Source: an uncultured Odoribacter sp. (lineage in GTDB: Bacteria; Bacteroidota; Bacteroidia; Bacteroidales; Marinifilaceae). Taken from it: DNA of 8,360 nt. The position numbers and the translations under genes are program-made. Of this stretch, positions 1 through 6,035 are shown one piece after another (positions within the stretch are counted from its first letter, which is position 1; every line of letters begins with the position of its first letter). Under the pieces are notes generated by a model that saw only the letters and a list, made by a program, of their open reading frames with translations, was not told the origin of the DNA and did no database searches. The DNA is taken from contig CAMRAP010000070.1 in the NCBI GenBank assembly GCA_947039985.1, positions 1-8,360 of the forward strand, in the 5' to 3' direction.

Positions 1-40
1 AAGCATTAGCAAATGGAGTATTTGTTGTTTTTACAGGTGT

Positions 41-670
41 TTATCGCATATCTATAACATCAACATCAGGATGTTTTGCCGTATCAAATGTAAAAAAAGA
101 ATCAGCAGGAATAGGATCAATTGCTTTTATGCTATTCATTTTCACAACTATCTTATTTCCCCCTTTTTCAAAATAAGTCACTTTTTGAATATTAGATTTA
201 GAAGTATTAATCCATATTCCTATTTTTTTAAATTTCTTCTCTTCAATAGGAGTTAGTTCAATATAGGCTACACCAGCTGTATGACTGATCATCTTTTGAT
301 GAAACCCTTGGTTGTGAATATCAAATAAAGCTGCAGGATTTAGGAAACCCTCCTCCTCTTCAGTTGGATCTTTTACATTCACTTCTTGAACTTCTGGCAT
401 ATATGTATATATCGTCTGTCCATCATAATAGTTTTCAGCTCCCATCATATTCAACTTATACATATTATTTTTCATCCAGACTTTTCCCTCTTGAACTTCA
501 TTTATTCCTTCAGCCTTATTTTCCATAGAAAAAGTAAAATCAATCTCCACGGATGGATAATTTTTAAATTTTGTTGCAGCCTTATCTAAGATCTCCTTTA
601 CTTTCAGATCATTTTGTGCAAAAACGCTGAATACCAAGACAGTTAAGAGCAAAGTTGTAAAATATCGCAT
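41..670 (-). CDS. lolA: LolA-like outer-membrane lipoprotein carrier protein
   Basis: This 209-residue protein starts with a signal peptide: M-R, a hydrophobic run at about residues 4-17, and a likely signal peptidase I cut after V-F-A (residue 18), giving a mature protein beginning Q-N-D. The rest resembles the LolA fold family: an N-terminal helix (KEILDKAATKFKNY), then beta strands such as the 'EGKVWMKNNMYKLNM' region, a YDGQTIYTY turn, and a C-terminal lysine-rich strand region. Known LolA proteins carry lipoproteins through the periplasm from the LolCDE transporter to the outer membrane. LolB is generally not found in Bacteroidota. Length fits the family. The gene is transcribed away from cdaA and has its own promoter match at 704-711. 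Only 40 bases lie beyond its stop, so the downstream neighbour is unknown. The LolA assignment is by overall pattern, not by catalytic residues; a related periplasmic carrier (DUF4292-like or LolA-like) cannot be excluded. Confidence 0.82.
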   Translation of the reverse strand: MRYFTTLLLTVLVFSVFAQNDLKVKEILDKAATKFKNYPSVEIDFTFSMENKAEGINEVQEGKVWMKNNMYKLNMMGAENYYDGQTIYTYMPEVQEVNVKDPTEEEEGFLNPAALFDIHNQGFHQKMISHTAGVAYIELTPIEEKKFKKIGIWINTSKSNIQKVTYFEKGGNKIVVKMNSIKAIDPIPADSFFTFDTAKHPDVDVIDMR

Positions 671-703
671 AGTATAATAATTAAATTTTCAATGAATTAA
701 GCG

Positions 704-711
704 CAAAGGTA
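704..711 (-). promoter_or_regulatory. candidate -7 promoter element for lolA
   Basis: On the minus strand these bases read TACCTTTG, an exact match to the Bacteroidota -7 consensus TAnnTTTG. A TTTC at 732-735 (minus strand), 20 bases upstream, is one mismatch from the -33 element TTTG and is suitably spaced. Transcription would begin near 697, leaving a leader of roughly 27 nucleotides before the ATG at 670. Confidence 0.5.
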
Positions 712-742
712 ATTAATGTGCCGTATATTCTGAAATTTTATT

Positions 743-750
743 TAGTTTTG
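743..750 (+). promoter_or_regulatory. candidate -7 promoter element for cdaA
   Basis: The plus strand reads TAGTTTTG, matching TAnnTTTG. A TGTG at 717-720, 22 bases upstream, is a weak -33 candidate. The element lies 46 bases before the cdaA ATG. Together with the minus-strand element at 704-711 it makes a back-to-back promoter pair within 126 bases. Confidence 0.42.
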
Positions 751-796
751 TGATATGAATTGGAGTATATATTTTATCCTTGAATATAATTAGCCT

Positions 797-1582
797 ATGT
801 TATTGTTTATTAAACTTGGGATTTTTGATCTTTTAGATATATTGATCGTAGCATTTATATTCTATCAGATTTATCGTTTGATTAGAGGAACAGCTGCCAT
901 TAATATATTTGTTGGCATTTTTATTTTTTATCTGGCCTGGATATTAGTACGAGCTTTAAACATGGAATTAATCTCCTCTATTTTAGGGCAATTTATCGGA
1001 ATGGGAGTTATTGCCCTATTAATTGTTTTCCAACAAGAAATACGAAGATTTTTATTGTTGATTGGCAGTCGCTACAACCTTCAACATATCTTTAATTTAG
1101 AAAAATTATTTGCGAAACCAGAAATTCAAGAAAATATATCTGATGCAATCATTGAAGCATGCACTCATTTTTCTGACTCCAAAACAGGGGCATTAATTAT
1201 TTTACAACAAACAACTGAGTTGAATGATTACGCCCAAACAGGAGTCGAATTAAAAGCAAACATGACTCCTGAATTACTTGAAAACATATTCTTCAAAAAC
1301 TCTCCATTGCATGATGGAGCAGTGATTATTTCTGAAAATAAAATTTTTGCCGCTCGTTGTATCCTTCCTGTTTCTGATCGTCAAGATATTCCAGGAAGTA
1401 TGGGATTAAGACATAGAGCAGCCTTAGGTATTAGCTCTATAAGTGATGCCTATATTATAGTAGTCAGTGAAGAAACAGGAAACATGACCTTCTTCAAAGA
1501 TGGAAGCTATAAGGTGAGAGTTAGGCCAGAAGAGTTGAAAAAGTTCTTATCAAATGATTTCACTGGATTTGTAGTAAAATAG
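797..1582 (+). CDS. cdaA: diadenylate cyclase CdaA (c-di-AMP synthase)
   Basis: This 261-residue protein condenses two ATP molecules to cyclic di-AMP. The N-terminus has three predicted membrane helices (about residues 12-27, 36-53 and 62-79), so the cyclase domain is held at the inner face of the cytoplasmic membrane. The DAC (DisA_N) domain follows from about residue 108. It contains GALIILQQ (131-138), the hallmark D-G-A motif inside LHDGAVII (Asp173-Ala175), and the R-H-R motif in GLRHRAALG (205-207), both required for activity in the family, so the enzyme appears intact. Length is near the usual size of about 255-275. I see no Shine-Dalgarno sequence before the ATG, which is normal for this phylum. 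In many Bacteroidota cdaA follows folP; here the upstream neighbour is a divergent lolA instead. It is probably co-transcribed with yjdM, 21 bases downstream. c-di-AMP usually controls potassium and osmotic balance and cell-wall homeostasis. Confidence 0.95.
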   Translation: MLLFIKLGIFDLLDILIVAFIFYQIYRLIRGTAAINIFVGIFIFYLAWILVRALNMELISSILGQFIGMGVIALLIVFQQEIRRFLLLIGSRYNLQHIFNLEKLFAKPEIQENISDAIIEACTHFSDSKTGALIILQQTTELNDYAQTGVELKANMTPELLENIFFKNSPLHDGAVIISENKIFAARCILPVSDRQDIPGSMGLRHRAALGISSISDAYIIVVSEETGNMTFFKDGSYKVRVRPEELKKFLSNDFTGFVVK

Positions 1583-1603
1583 AATCAATAAATATTAAAT
1601 AAG

Positions 1604-1933
1604 ATGAGCGAAGTAGCAAATTGTCAAAAATGCAAAATGGATAACACCTATTTTGATGGAACTTTAAATGTATGTCCGGATTGCGGTCATGAGTGGGACG
1701 CTTCGGAAGAGACCGAAGAAACCTCTTTAGTAGCCAAGGATAGTAATGGTGCGATTCTTGAAGATGGAGATGCAGTGACCGTTATCAAAGATCTAAAGGT
1801 AAAAGGCTCTTCTATGGTTATCAAACGGGGTACTAAGGTGAAAAGTATTCGTTTGACTGATGTACCAGAAGAGGTGGACTGTAGAATTGACGGTAGTAAT
1901 ATTGTTCTTAAAACTTGCTTTTTGAAGAAATAG
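1604..1933 (+). CDS. yjdM: zinc-ribbon PhnA/YjdM-family protein
   Basis: The 109-residue product has the two-part YjdM (PhnA) layout. An N-terminal zinc ribbon has two CxxC pairs (Cys7/Cys10 and Cys24/Cys27, the latter in CPDCGHEW). The PhnA domain covers about residues 40-109 and includes the family's 'D.NG..L.DGD.V..IKDLKVKGSS' pattern and the 'IKRGTKVK' strand. Both length and domain order are typical. Despite the old name 'alkylphosphonate utilization protein', the family has no established phosphonate function, and no phn genes are visible nearby; treat it as a small cytoplasmic protein of unknown role. The gene begins 21 bases after the cdaA stop on the same strand with no intervening terminator, so it probably shares the cdaA transcript. 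The stem-loop at 1951-1997 follows it. Confidence 0.9.
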   Translation: MSEVANCQKCKMDNTYFDGTLNVCPDCGHEWDASEETEETSLVAKDSNGAILEDGDAVTVIKDLKVKGSSMVIKRGTKVKSIRLTDVPEEVDCRIDGSNIVLKTCFLKK

Positions 1934-1950
1934 TGAGAACATGACAGAAT

Positions 1951-1997
1951 AAATCCGCCTAAAATTGTAATATTAAATCACAATTTTAGACGGATTT
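1951..1997. terminator. bidirectional terminator between yjdM and purC
   Basis: Arms at 1951-1968 and 1980-1997 form an 18-base inverted repeat around an 11-base loop. The only imperfection is C1958 opposite A1990. Read on the plus strand this is a C-A mismatch; read on the minus strand the same position is a U-G wobble, so the hairpin is slightly better in the purC transcript. The arm ends (AAATCCG and CGGATTT) supply A/T tracts on both sides. The element sits between two convergent genes, 17 bases past yjdM and 15 bases past purC, where a shared terminator is expected. Confidence 0.85.
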
Positions 1998-2012
1998 CTT
2001 GTATCTAAAATC

Positions 2013-2957
2013 CTACAAGCTGTTCAAACAAGCAGTTACATTCTCTTCAATACGCTTCTGTACGTCAGTTTCTTCTGCCTTTTCAAATTTCTCACCTATA
2101 ATACTTTCGTATAATTCGATATAGCGTTCAGCGATACCAGCAACAACTACTGGAGTCATTTCAGGTACCTTCTGACCATCTAATCCTTGGAAGCCATTTT
2201 CCATCAACCATTCGCGAACAAACTCTTTCGACAATTGCTTTTGCTTCTCTCCTTTTGCAAATAATTCTTCATAGCTATCTTTATAGAAATAGCGTGAAGA
2301 GTCGGGAGTATGAATTTCATCAATCAAATAGATTACACCATTTTTCTTTCCAAATTCATATTTAGTATCCACTAAAATCAATCCTTTTTCAGCAGCGATT
2401 TCAGTTCCACGTTGAAACAATTCTGCTGTATATTTCTCTAACAGTTCATAATCTTCACGACTCACTAATCCTTGAGCGATAATCTCTTCTCTCGATATAT
2501 TTTCATCATGCCCTTCGTCAGCCTTTGTTGTAGGTGTAATTAAAGGAGTCGGGAATTTTTGATTTTCTTTCATTCCTTCTGCAAGAGGAAGACCGCAAAG
2601 TGTGCGTTCTCCAGATCTATACGTACGCCATGAGCTACCAGTAAGGTATCCTCTAATCACCATCTCTACTTTAAACGGTTCGCATTTATGCCCCACTGTA
2701 ACCATTGGATCTGGAGTTGCAATTTTCCAGTTTGGCACGATGTCAGCTGTAGCATCTAAAAATTTCTCTGCAATTTGATTTAATACCTGTCCTTTGTAAG
2801 GAACTCCTTCTGGCAACACCACATCAAAAGCTGAAATACGGTCTGATACAACCATCACTAAATACTCGTCATTAATGTCATAAACGTCACGTACTTTTCC
2901 AACGTATAAACTTTTTTGTTGTGGGAAACAGAAGTCTGTTTTTACAATAGCATCCAT
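2013..2957 (-). CDS. purC: phosphoribosylaminoimidazole-succinocarboxamide synthase (SAICAR synthetase)
   Basis: PurC catalyses the ATP-dependent joining of aspartate to CAIR to make SAICAR, a step of de novo purine synthesis in the cytoplasm. The 314-residue protein is the longer form of the family (about 290-315 residues), rather than the short enterobacterial form of about 240. Visible motifs are the N-terminal YVGKVRDVY (18-26), SDRISAFD (38-45), the substrate-loop region RGYLTGSSWRTY (102-113), LVDTKYEFG (196-204, the second SAICAR synthetase signature), and DEIHTPDSSRY (213-223). No key segment is missing. The start is the ATG at 2955-2957, which gives a normal N-terminus. It is a monocistronic-looking gene, convergent with yjdM and divergent from mazG. 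A -7 promoter match lies at 3056-3063 on the minus strand, implying a leader of about 90 nucleotides. No other pur gene is in the window. Confidence 0.96.
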   Translation of the reverse strand: MDAIVKTDFCFPQQKSLYVGKVRDVYDINDEYLVMVVSDRISAFDVVLPEGVPYKGQVLNQIAEKFLDATADIVPNWKIATPDPMVTVGHKCEPFKVEMVIRGYLTGSSWRTYRSGERTLCGLPLAEGMKENQKFPTPLITPTTKADEGHDENISREEIIAQGLVSREDYELLEKYTAELFQRGTEIAAEKGLILVDTKYEFGKKNGVIYLIDEIHTPDSSRYFYKDSYEELFAKGEKQKQLSKEFVREWLMENGFQGLDGQKVPEMTPVVVAGIAERYIELYESIIGEKFEKAEETDVQKRIEENVTACLNSL

Positions 2958-3009
2958 AAATTTTATATTAAAATGTTTGTTTTTTTTATATTAACTGCGA
3001 TTCATTTTC

Positions 3010-3023
3010 CAGTTGAGCAACTG
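3010..3023. repeat. 14-bp dyad in the purC-mazG intergenic region
   Basis: CAGTTG-AG-CAACTG is a perfect palindrome with a two-base centre. It lies downstream of the candidate purC -7 element at 3056-3063 and about 100 bases upstream of the mazG promoter match, so it falls inside the predicted purC leader. In RNA it could form a five-pair stem with a four-base loop. It could be an operator or a leader hairpin; nothing in the sequence decides between these. Confidence 0.4.
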
Positions 3024-3055
3024 CCTAAACAGCAAGTAACACTCTATCAATCAAT

Positions 3056-3063
3056 CAAATCTA
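3056..3063 (-). promoter_or_regulatory. candidate -7 promoter element for purC
   Basis: The minus strand reads TAGATTTG, an exact TAnnTTTG match, 98 bases upstream of the purC ATG. No convincing -33 element was found at the usual spacing; the nearest is ATTG at 3088-3091, about 24 bases away. It would give purC a leader of about 90 nucleotides, which would contain the dyad at 3010-3023. Confidence 0.38.
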
Positions 3064-3114
3064 CATTTTACACACTTATTCTTTTTTCAATCATGAAACT
3101 TCAAATAAATACTG

Positions 3115-3122
3115 TATTTTTG
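3115..3122 (+). promoter_or_regulatory. candidate -7 promoter element for mazG
   Basis: The bases TATTTTTG followed by C match the Bacteroidota -7 consensus. The element ends 27 bases before the ATG at 3150, a normal distance. It also argues against any mazG start upstream of 3122, because the promoter would then lie inside the coding region. Confidence 0.55.
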
Positions 3123-3149
3123 CAGGTGCAAATTACGAAAAAACAGACA

Positions 3150-3935
3150 ATGATAAAAGAGATAGACCGAAAAAAAGAGGCTTTTGCCGAATTACTAGAT
3201 ATAATTGCAAGTTTACGAGTGAATTGTCCTTGGGATAAGAAGCAGACAATGGAGTCATTACGAGCACTATCCATAGAGGAAATATATGAGTTGGGCGATG
3301 CTATTTTAGCAGGCGATATGGAGGAAGTCAAAAAAGAGCTGGGCGATATCCTGATGCATATTGTCTTTTATGCCCATATGGGTGAAGAACAAGGAGTATT
3401 TAATATCGCTGATGTACTGGATAGTGTTTGTGAAAAACTAAAATACCGACATCCTCACATCTATGGAGATGTAAAAGTAGATAATGAGAATGATGTTCTT
3501 CGCAACTGGGAACAGCTAAAACTAAAAGAGAAAGGTCGCAAGAACAAGGTGTTAGAAGGTGTACCACTCTCTTTACCAGCTTTAGTAAAAGCCTATCGAA
3601 TCCAAGACAAAGCAAGAGCCGTAGGTTTTGATTGGAAGCAAAAAGAGGATGTTTGGGAGAAGGTCAAAGAGGAGTTGAATGAATTCGAGGAAGAGGTACA
3701 ACAGAATGATCAAGAAAATATGGAGGCTGAATTTGGTGACTTGCTGTTTTCTATTATTAATGCTGGTCGACTATATGGCATCAATCCTGAAAATGCCTTA
3801 GAAAAAACGAATCGTAAATTTATTCGCCGCTTTGAGTATGTTGAAGAACAGGCAAAAGAGCAAGGCAAAAGTTTATCTGAAATGAGTTTGGAAGAGATGG
3901 ATAAATTGTGGAACGAGGCAAAGCTCAGCGAATAA
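3150..3935 (+). CDS. mazG: nucleoside triphosphate pyrophosphohydrolase MazG
   Basis: MazG hydrolyses NTPs and dNTPs to the monophosphate and pyrophosphate, cleaning non-canonical nucleotides from the cytoplasmic pool. From the ATG at 3150 the product is 261 residues, very close to the E. coli protein (263). An open frame extends upstream to 2916, but it would overlap purC and contain the promoter match at 3115-3122, and the extra 78 residues look unlike the family. The protein has the usual tandem layout. The N-terminal domain has NCPWDKKQT (25-33), EEIYE (43-47) and ELGDIL (63-68). The C-terminal domain has EELNEFEEE (174-182) and EFGDLL (194-199), followed by the family's NRKFIRRF (221-228). 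The EExxE and ExxD acidic residues that bind magnesium are present in both halves. Three small genes follow on the same strand; the first starts 46 bases after the mazG stop with no clear terminator between. Confidence 0.95.
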   Translation: MIKEIDRKKEAFAELLDIIASLRVNCPWDKKQTMESLRALSIEEIYELGDAILAGDMEEVKKELGDILMHIVFYAHMGEEQGVFNIADVLDSVCEKLKYRHPHIYGDVKVDNENDVLRNWEQLKLKEKGRKNKVLEGVPLSLPALVKAYRIQDKARAVGFDWKQKEDVWEKVKEELNEFEEEVQQNDQENMEAEFGDLLFSIINAGRLYGINPENALEKTNRKFIRRFEYVEEQAKEQGKSLSEMSLEEMDKLWNEAKLSE

Positions 3936-3955
3936 TCTTAGGCGAAGTGAATAAG

Positions 3956-3982
3956 TAGAGAAGAATTAAATTAGAGAAGAAT
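3956..3982 (+). repeat. 11-bp direct repeat spanning the start of the 3981 gene
   Basis: TAGAGAAGAAT occurs at 3956-3966 and again at 3972-3982. The second copy provides the purine-rich AGAGAAG just before the start codon and the first two bases of that ATG. The first copy ends in ATT instead of ATG. It looks like a local duplication of the translation-start context. Confidence 0.6.
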
Positions 3983-4328
3983 GAATCTTACTGGAAAATG
4001 GAAATATAAAGAGGACTATGGCTTTGGTATTGCCGAAGGAGAACTCTACTTAAAACAAGAGGGAGATGTATTATCTGGAAAAATTGTATTTACAGATAAA
4101 TTAGAAGATGAAGAGCCCTATATGATACAAGAATTTTTAACTGGGCGAGTAGAAGATGATGAGATTGAATTAATAGCAGAAGAGTATGATATTATTCACT
4201 CTGATTTTCCTGTGCATTATGAACTAGACGCATGGGCAGGAAATATTATAGATGAAAAAACAATCATAGGTTTTAGCATGGACGACCAAGGGATTGAAGG
4301 GAAGTTTGAGTTTGTACGAATTTGCTAA
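3981..4328 (+). CDS. small acidic protein of unknown function
   Basis: I do not recognise a named family for this 115-residue protein. It has no signal peptide or membrane helix, so it is probably cytoplasmic. It is strongly acidic, with runs such as LEDEEPY, VEDDEIEL and AEEYD, and it alternates short polar and hydrophobic stretches as beta-rich proteins do. It opens LTGKWKY, a G-x-W near the N-terminus as in lipocalin-like and other small beta-barrel proteins, and has paired phrases 'LSGKIVF' and 'IEGKFEF' that could be opening and closing strands of a barrel. That fold reading is inference only. The AGAGAAG at 3974-3980 directly before the ATG is unusually close to a purine-rich ribosome-binding context for this phylum. 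It lies 46 bases after mazG and 27 bases before the next gene, so co-transcription is plausible. Confidence 0.78.
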   Translation: MNLTGKWKYKEDYGFGIAEGELYLKQEGDVLSGKIVFTDKLEDEEPYMIQEFLTGRVEDDEIELIAEEYDIIHSDFPVHYELDAWAGNIIDEKTIIGFSMDDQGIEGKFEFVRIC

Positions 4329-4355
4329 AAAAATCTCAACACGAACACAACAAGC

Positions 4356-4673
4356 ATGATCACAGATATAACTACCATGGACTGTAATGTATATTTATTC
4401 ATTGGATTATTTATGATTGCAACTGGATTCTTGGTTCAGTTTTTTCCTAAGGGAATAGATAGTTATCAATGTACACCTAAAAAAAACAGAAAAAACATAG
4501 ACCTAAAAGGGTTATCACATCTAGTGCGCAACGCATTTCTCGCACAAGGATTAATGACTATGATTGCCTCTTTATGGGGATATGGAAAGTACGTTTTTGC
4601 TCCAACACTTGTGATTGCTATCATTATCATTAAAATAAAGGAACAGAAATATTTTAAGAGAAAAACAGAGTAA
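4356..4673 (+). CDS. small three-helix membrane protein of unknown function
   Basis: This 105-residue protein has likely membrane helices at about residues 11-30, 58-76 and 78-94. A basic loop between the first two (residues 31-58) contains PKKNRKNIDLKGLSHLVRN, and the tail is lysine-rich. The pattern of an N-terminal helix, a basic loop with 'D.KGLS.L.RN', then a helical hairpin recalls the small DUF3784 membrane family, but I hold that only loosely. Starts at residue 1 (4356) and residue 8 (ATG at 4377) are both possible; the first is kept because it follows the previous stop by 27 bases. By the basic loop and tail, both would be expected on the cytoplasmic side, which fits poorly with three simple crossings and suggests that helices 2-3 form a hairpin or that helix 1 starts outside. 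Confidence 0.75.
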   Translation: MITDITTMDCNVYLFIGLFMIATGFLVQFFPKGIDSYQCTPKKNRKNIDLKGLSHLVRNAFLAQGLMTMIASLWGYGKYVFAPTLVIAIIIIKIKEQKYFKRKTE

Positions 4674-4675
4674 AT

Positions 4676-4683
4676 TATTTTTG
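4676..4683 (+). promoter_or_regulatory. candidate -7 promoter element before the 4749 gene
   Basis: TATTTTTG is identical to the octamers before mazG, cvfB and sdhC. It begins three bases after the stop of the preceding gene and ends 65 bases before the ATG at 4749. It suggests the 4749 gene can be transcribed on its own, although read-through from the mazG side is not excluded. Confidence 0.42.
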
Positions 4684-4706
4684 ATTAACTTGCGACCATA
4701 CTAGTT

Positions 4707-4723
4707 GTGCCTATGGCACCATA
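4707..4723. repeat. overlapping dyads in the leader of the 4749 gene
   Basis: GTGCC-TAT-GGCAC (4707-4719) is a perfect 5-3-5 inverted repeat that could form a short hairpin in RNA. Overlapping it, TATGG-CA-CCATA (4712-4723) is a perfect 5-2-5 palindrome, with a centre too small for a hairpin but typical of a protein-binding site. Both fall in the 75-base gap before the ATG at 4749. The two foldings are mutually exclusive. Confidence 0.45.
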
Positions 4724-4748
4724 ATTAAAATTTAAACTTTTATAGATT

Positions 4749-5054
4749 ATGAATACTATACTTGAAAAATTCACTAGTAAAAAACTCTTTTTTGTGAGTT
4801 TGGCTGTAGTAGGCTACTTTTGTTTGGTACTTTTAAATTTCTACGTTGTACACTCTGATTTTGTTCTTATAGGAGTATTCCAAGAAATGTTAACATTTCC
4901 CTTGATGCTTTTTCAGTTTGCCCTTTTAGTTCTTTTGATTTTACGCTGTATTAAATATAAATTCCGAGTAGATAGATACGCATATTGGAGTCTCTTTATT
5001 TTATTGGCAAATAATTCATTTGTCATCTGTAGTTTCATTTTCAAGATCGGGTAA
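4749..5054 (+). CDS. small hydrophobic membrane protein of unknown function
   Basis: I do not recognise a family for this 101-residue protein. It is mostly hydrophobic with three likely membrane helices, about residues 13-33, 47-67 and 77-98. A basic cytoplasmic loop, RCIKYKFRVDRY (66-77), lies between the second and third, and the N-terminal segment contains lysines (EKFTSKK), so the N-terminus is probably inside. There is no cleavable signal or catalytic motif. A TATTTTTG promoter match and a small dyad sit in the 75-base gap before it, and AT-rich DNA precedes the ATG. The stop is followed by 116 bases before the cvfB start. It could pair functionally with the preceding membrane protein, but only adjacency supports that. 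Confidence 0.72.
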   Translation: MNTILEKFTSKKLFFVSLAVVGYFCLVLLNFYVVHSDFVLIGVFQEMLTFPLMLFQFALLVLLILRCIKYKFRVDRYAYWSLFILLANNSFVICSFIFKIG

Positions 5055-5145
5055 AAGACGGTTCAAAAACGAAGTGCTTTCAACAACTGATTCACACAAA
5101 ACATTGATTCTAAGAAAAAGTCGGGGTTTGTCAGATTTTTTTGCT

Positions 5146-5153
5146 TATTTTTG
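5146..5153 (+). promoter_or_regulatory. candidate -7 promoter element for cvfB
   Basis: TATTTTTG ends only 17 bases before the ATG at 5171, predicting a leader of roughly 10-14 nucleotides. A TTTG at 5127-5130 is a possible -33 element, but its 15-base gap is shorter than the usual 19-21. The match lies inside the longer reading that begins with TTG at 5141, which supports the 5171 start. Confidence 0.5.
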
Positions 5154-5170
5154 TTCAAAATATAAACGAT

Positions 5171-6013
5171 ATGATAGAGATAGGTAAATATAATACGCTA
5201 ACGGTAGTTAAGATTGTAGATTTTGGAGTGTATCTGGATGGTGGTGAAGAATGGGATGAAATATTGATGCCCAACGAATATGTTCCAGAGAACTGTTTTC
5301 CAGACGACGAGGTAAGGGTATTTATCTATTTCGACTCAGAAGATAGGATTGTTGCAACAACGGAAGTACCCCATGCAAGCGTTGGTGAATTTGCCTTTAT
5401 GAAGGTAGTAGCCAATAGCTCAGTGGGTTCTTTCTTGGATTGGGGACTAAGGAAAGACCTTTTGGTTCCTTTTCGGGAACAACGCGACCCTTTGGCTGAA
5501 AACAGAGAGTATCTCGTATATGTATATGCCGATCTAGATTCAGATCGTATTGTAGCCTCTACGAAAGTAGATAAATTCCTAGATCAAACTTTCCCTAATT
5601 ACGAAACAGATCAGGAGGTTGATATACTAATTGCTCGTCAAACAGATTTAGGCTATGCCGTTATTGTCGATAATGCGCATTGGGGATTAATCTACGACAA
5701 TGAAATTTTCCAAGCCATCAAAGTGGGCGATAAAATGAAAGGCTATATCAAAAATATACGTGAAGACGAAAAAATTGATATTAGCTTACAAAAGATTGGA
5801 TATGCCAAAATCGAAGGACTCGCAGGTGTTATTTTAGAGAAATTAAAAGATTATGGTGGAGTATTGGATATCTCTGATAAAAGTGCACCAGAAGACATTT
5901 ATCGCATGTTTGCATGCAGCAAAAAGAACTATAAAAAAGCACTTGGCTCTCTTTTTAAGCAAGGGTATATTAGCATTAGTGCCACTGAAGTGCGAATCAA
6001 AACTGAAGATTAA
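5171..6013 (+). CDS. cvfB: CvfB-type S1 domain RNA-binding protein
   Basis: From the ATG at 5171 the product is 280 residues, the normal length of the CvfB/YitL family (COG2996). The frame stays open to a TTG at 5141, but that start would lie across the promoter match. The protein begins with an S1-like barrel typical of the family, IGKYNTLTVVKIVDFGVYLDGG (4-25). Two further S1-like segments follow, one around residues 70-135 (FMKVVANSSVGSFLDWGL, then LVPF) and a canonical one around 145-208 (EVDILIARQTDLGYAVIVDNAHWGLIY, ending KIDISLQKIG). The C-terminal 60 residues form a winged-helix-like segment (DIYRMFACSKKNYKKALGSLFKQGYI). The family binds RNA and influences virulence-factor expression in Staphylococcus aureus; its role in Bacteroidota is not established. 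It appears monocistronic, with a hairpin at 6036-6064 after the stop. Confidence 0.92.
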   Translation: MIEIGKYNTLTVVKIVDFGVYLDGGEEWDEILMPNEYVPENCFPDDEVRVFIYFDSEDRIVATTEVPHASVGEFAFMKVVANSSVGSFLDWGLRKDLLVPFREQRDPLAENREYLVYVYADLDSDRIVASTKVDKFLDQTFPNYETDQEVDILIARQTDLGYAVIVDNAHWGLIYDNEIFQAIKVGDKMKGYIKNIREDEKIDISLQKIGYAKIEGLAGVILEKLKDYGGVLDISDKSAPEDIYRMFACSKKNYKKALGSLFKQGYISISATEVRIKTED

Positions 6014-6035
6014 TATCAAAAATCCTCTATATTTT

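Noticed and set aside
3..176. Open plus-strand frame reading in from the window edge and ending at a TAA near 174-176, which looks membrane-like
   Set aside because: It lies almost wholly antisense to the intact lolA gene, where hydrophobic-looking frames arise from the opposite strand, and there is no start inside the window to judge it by.
2916..3149. In-frame 78-residue extension of MazG, with a hydrophobic stretch that could suggest a membrane anchor
   Set aside because: It overlaps the purC coding region, contains the promoter match at 3115-3122, and MazG from 3150 already has full family length with the usual N-terminus.
5141..5170. TTG start for cvfB giving ten extra residues
   Set aside because: The extra segment covers the TATTTTTG promoter match, and the S1 domain begins normally after the ATG at 5171.
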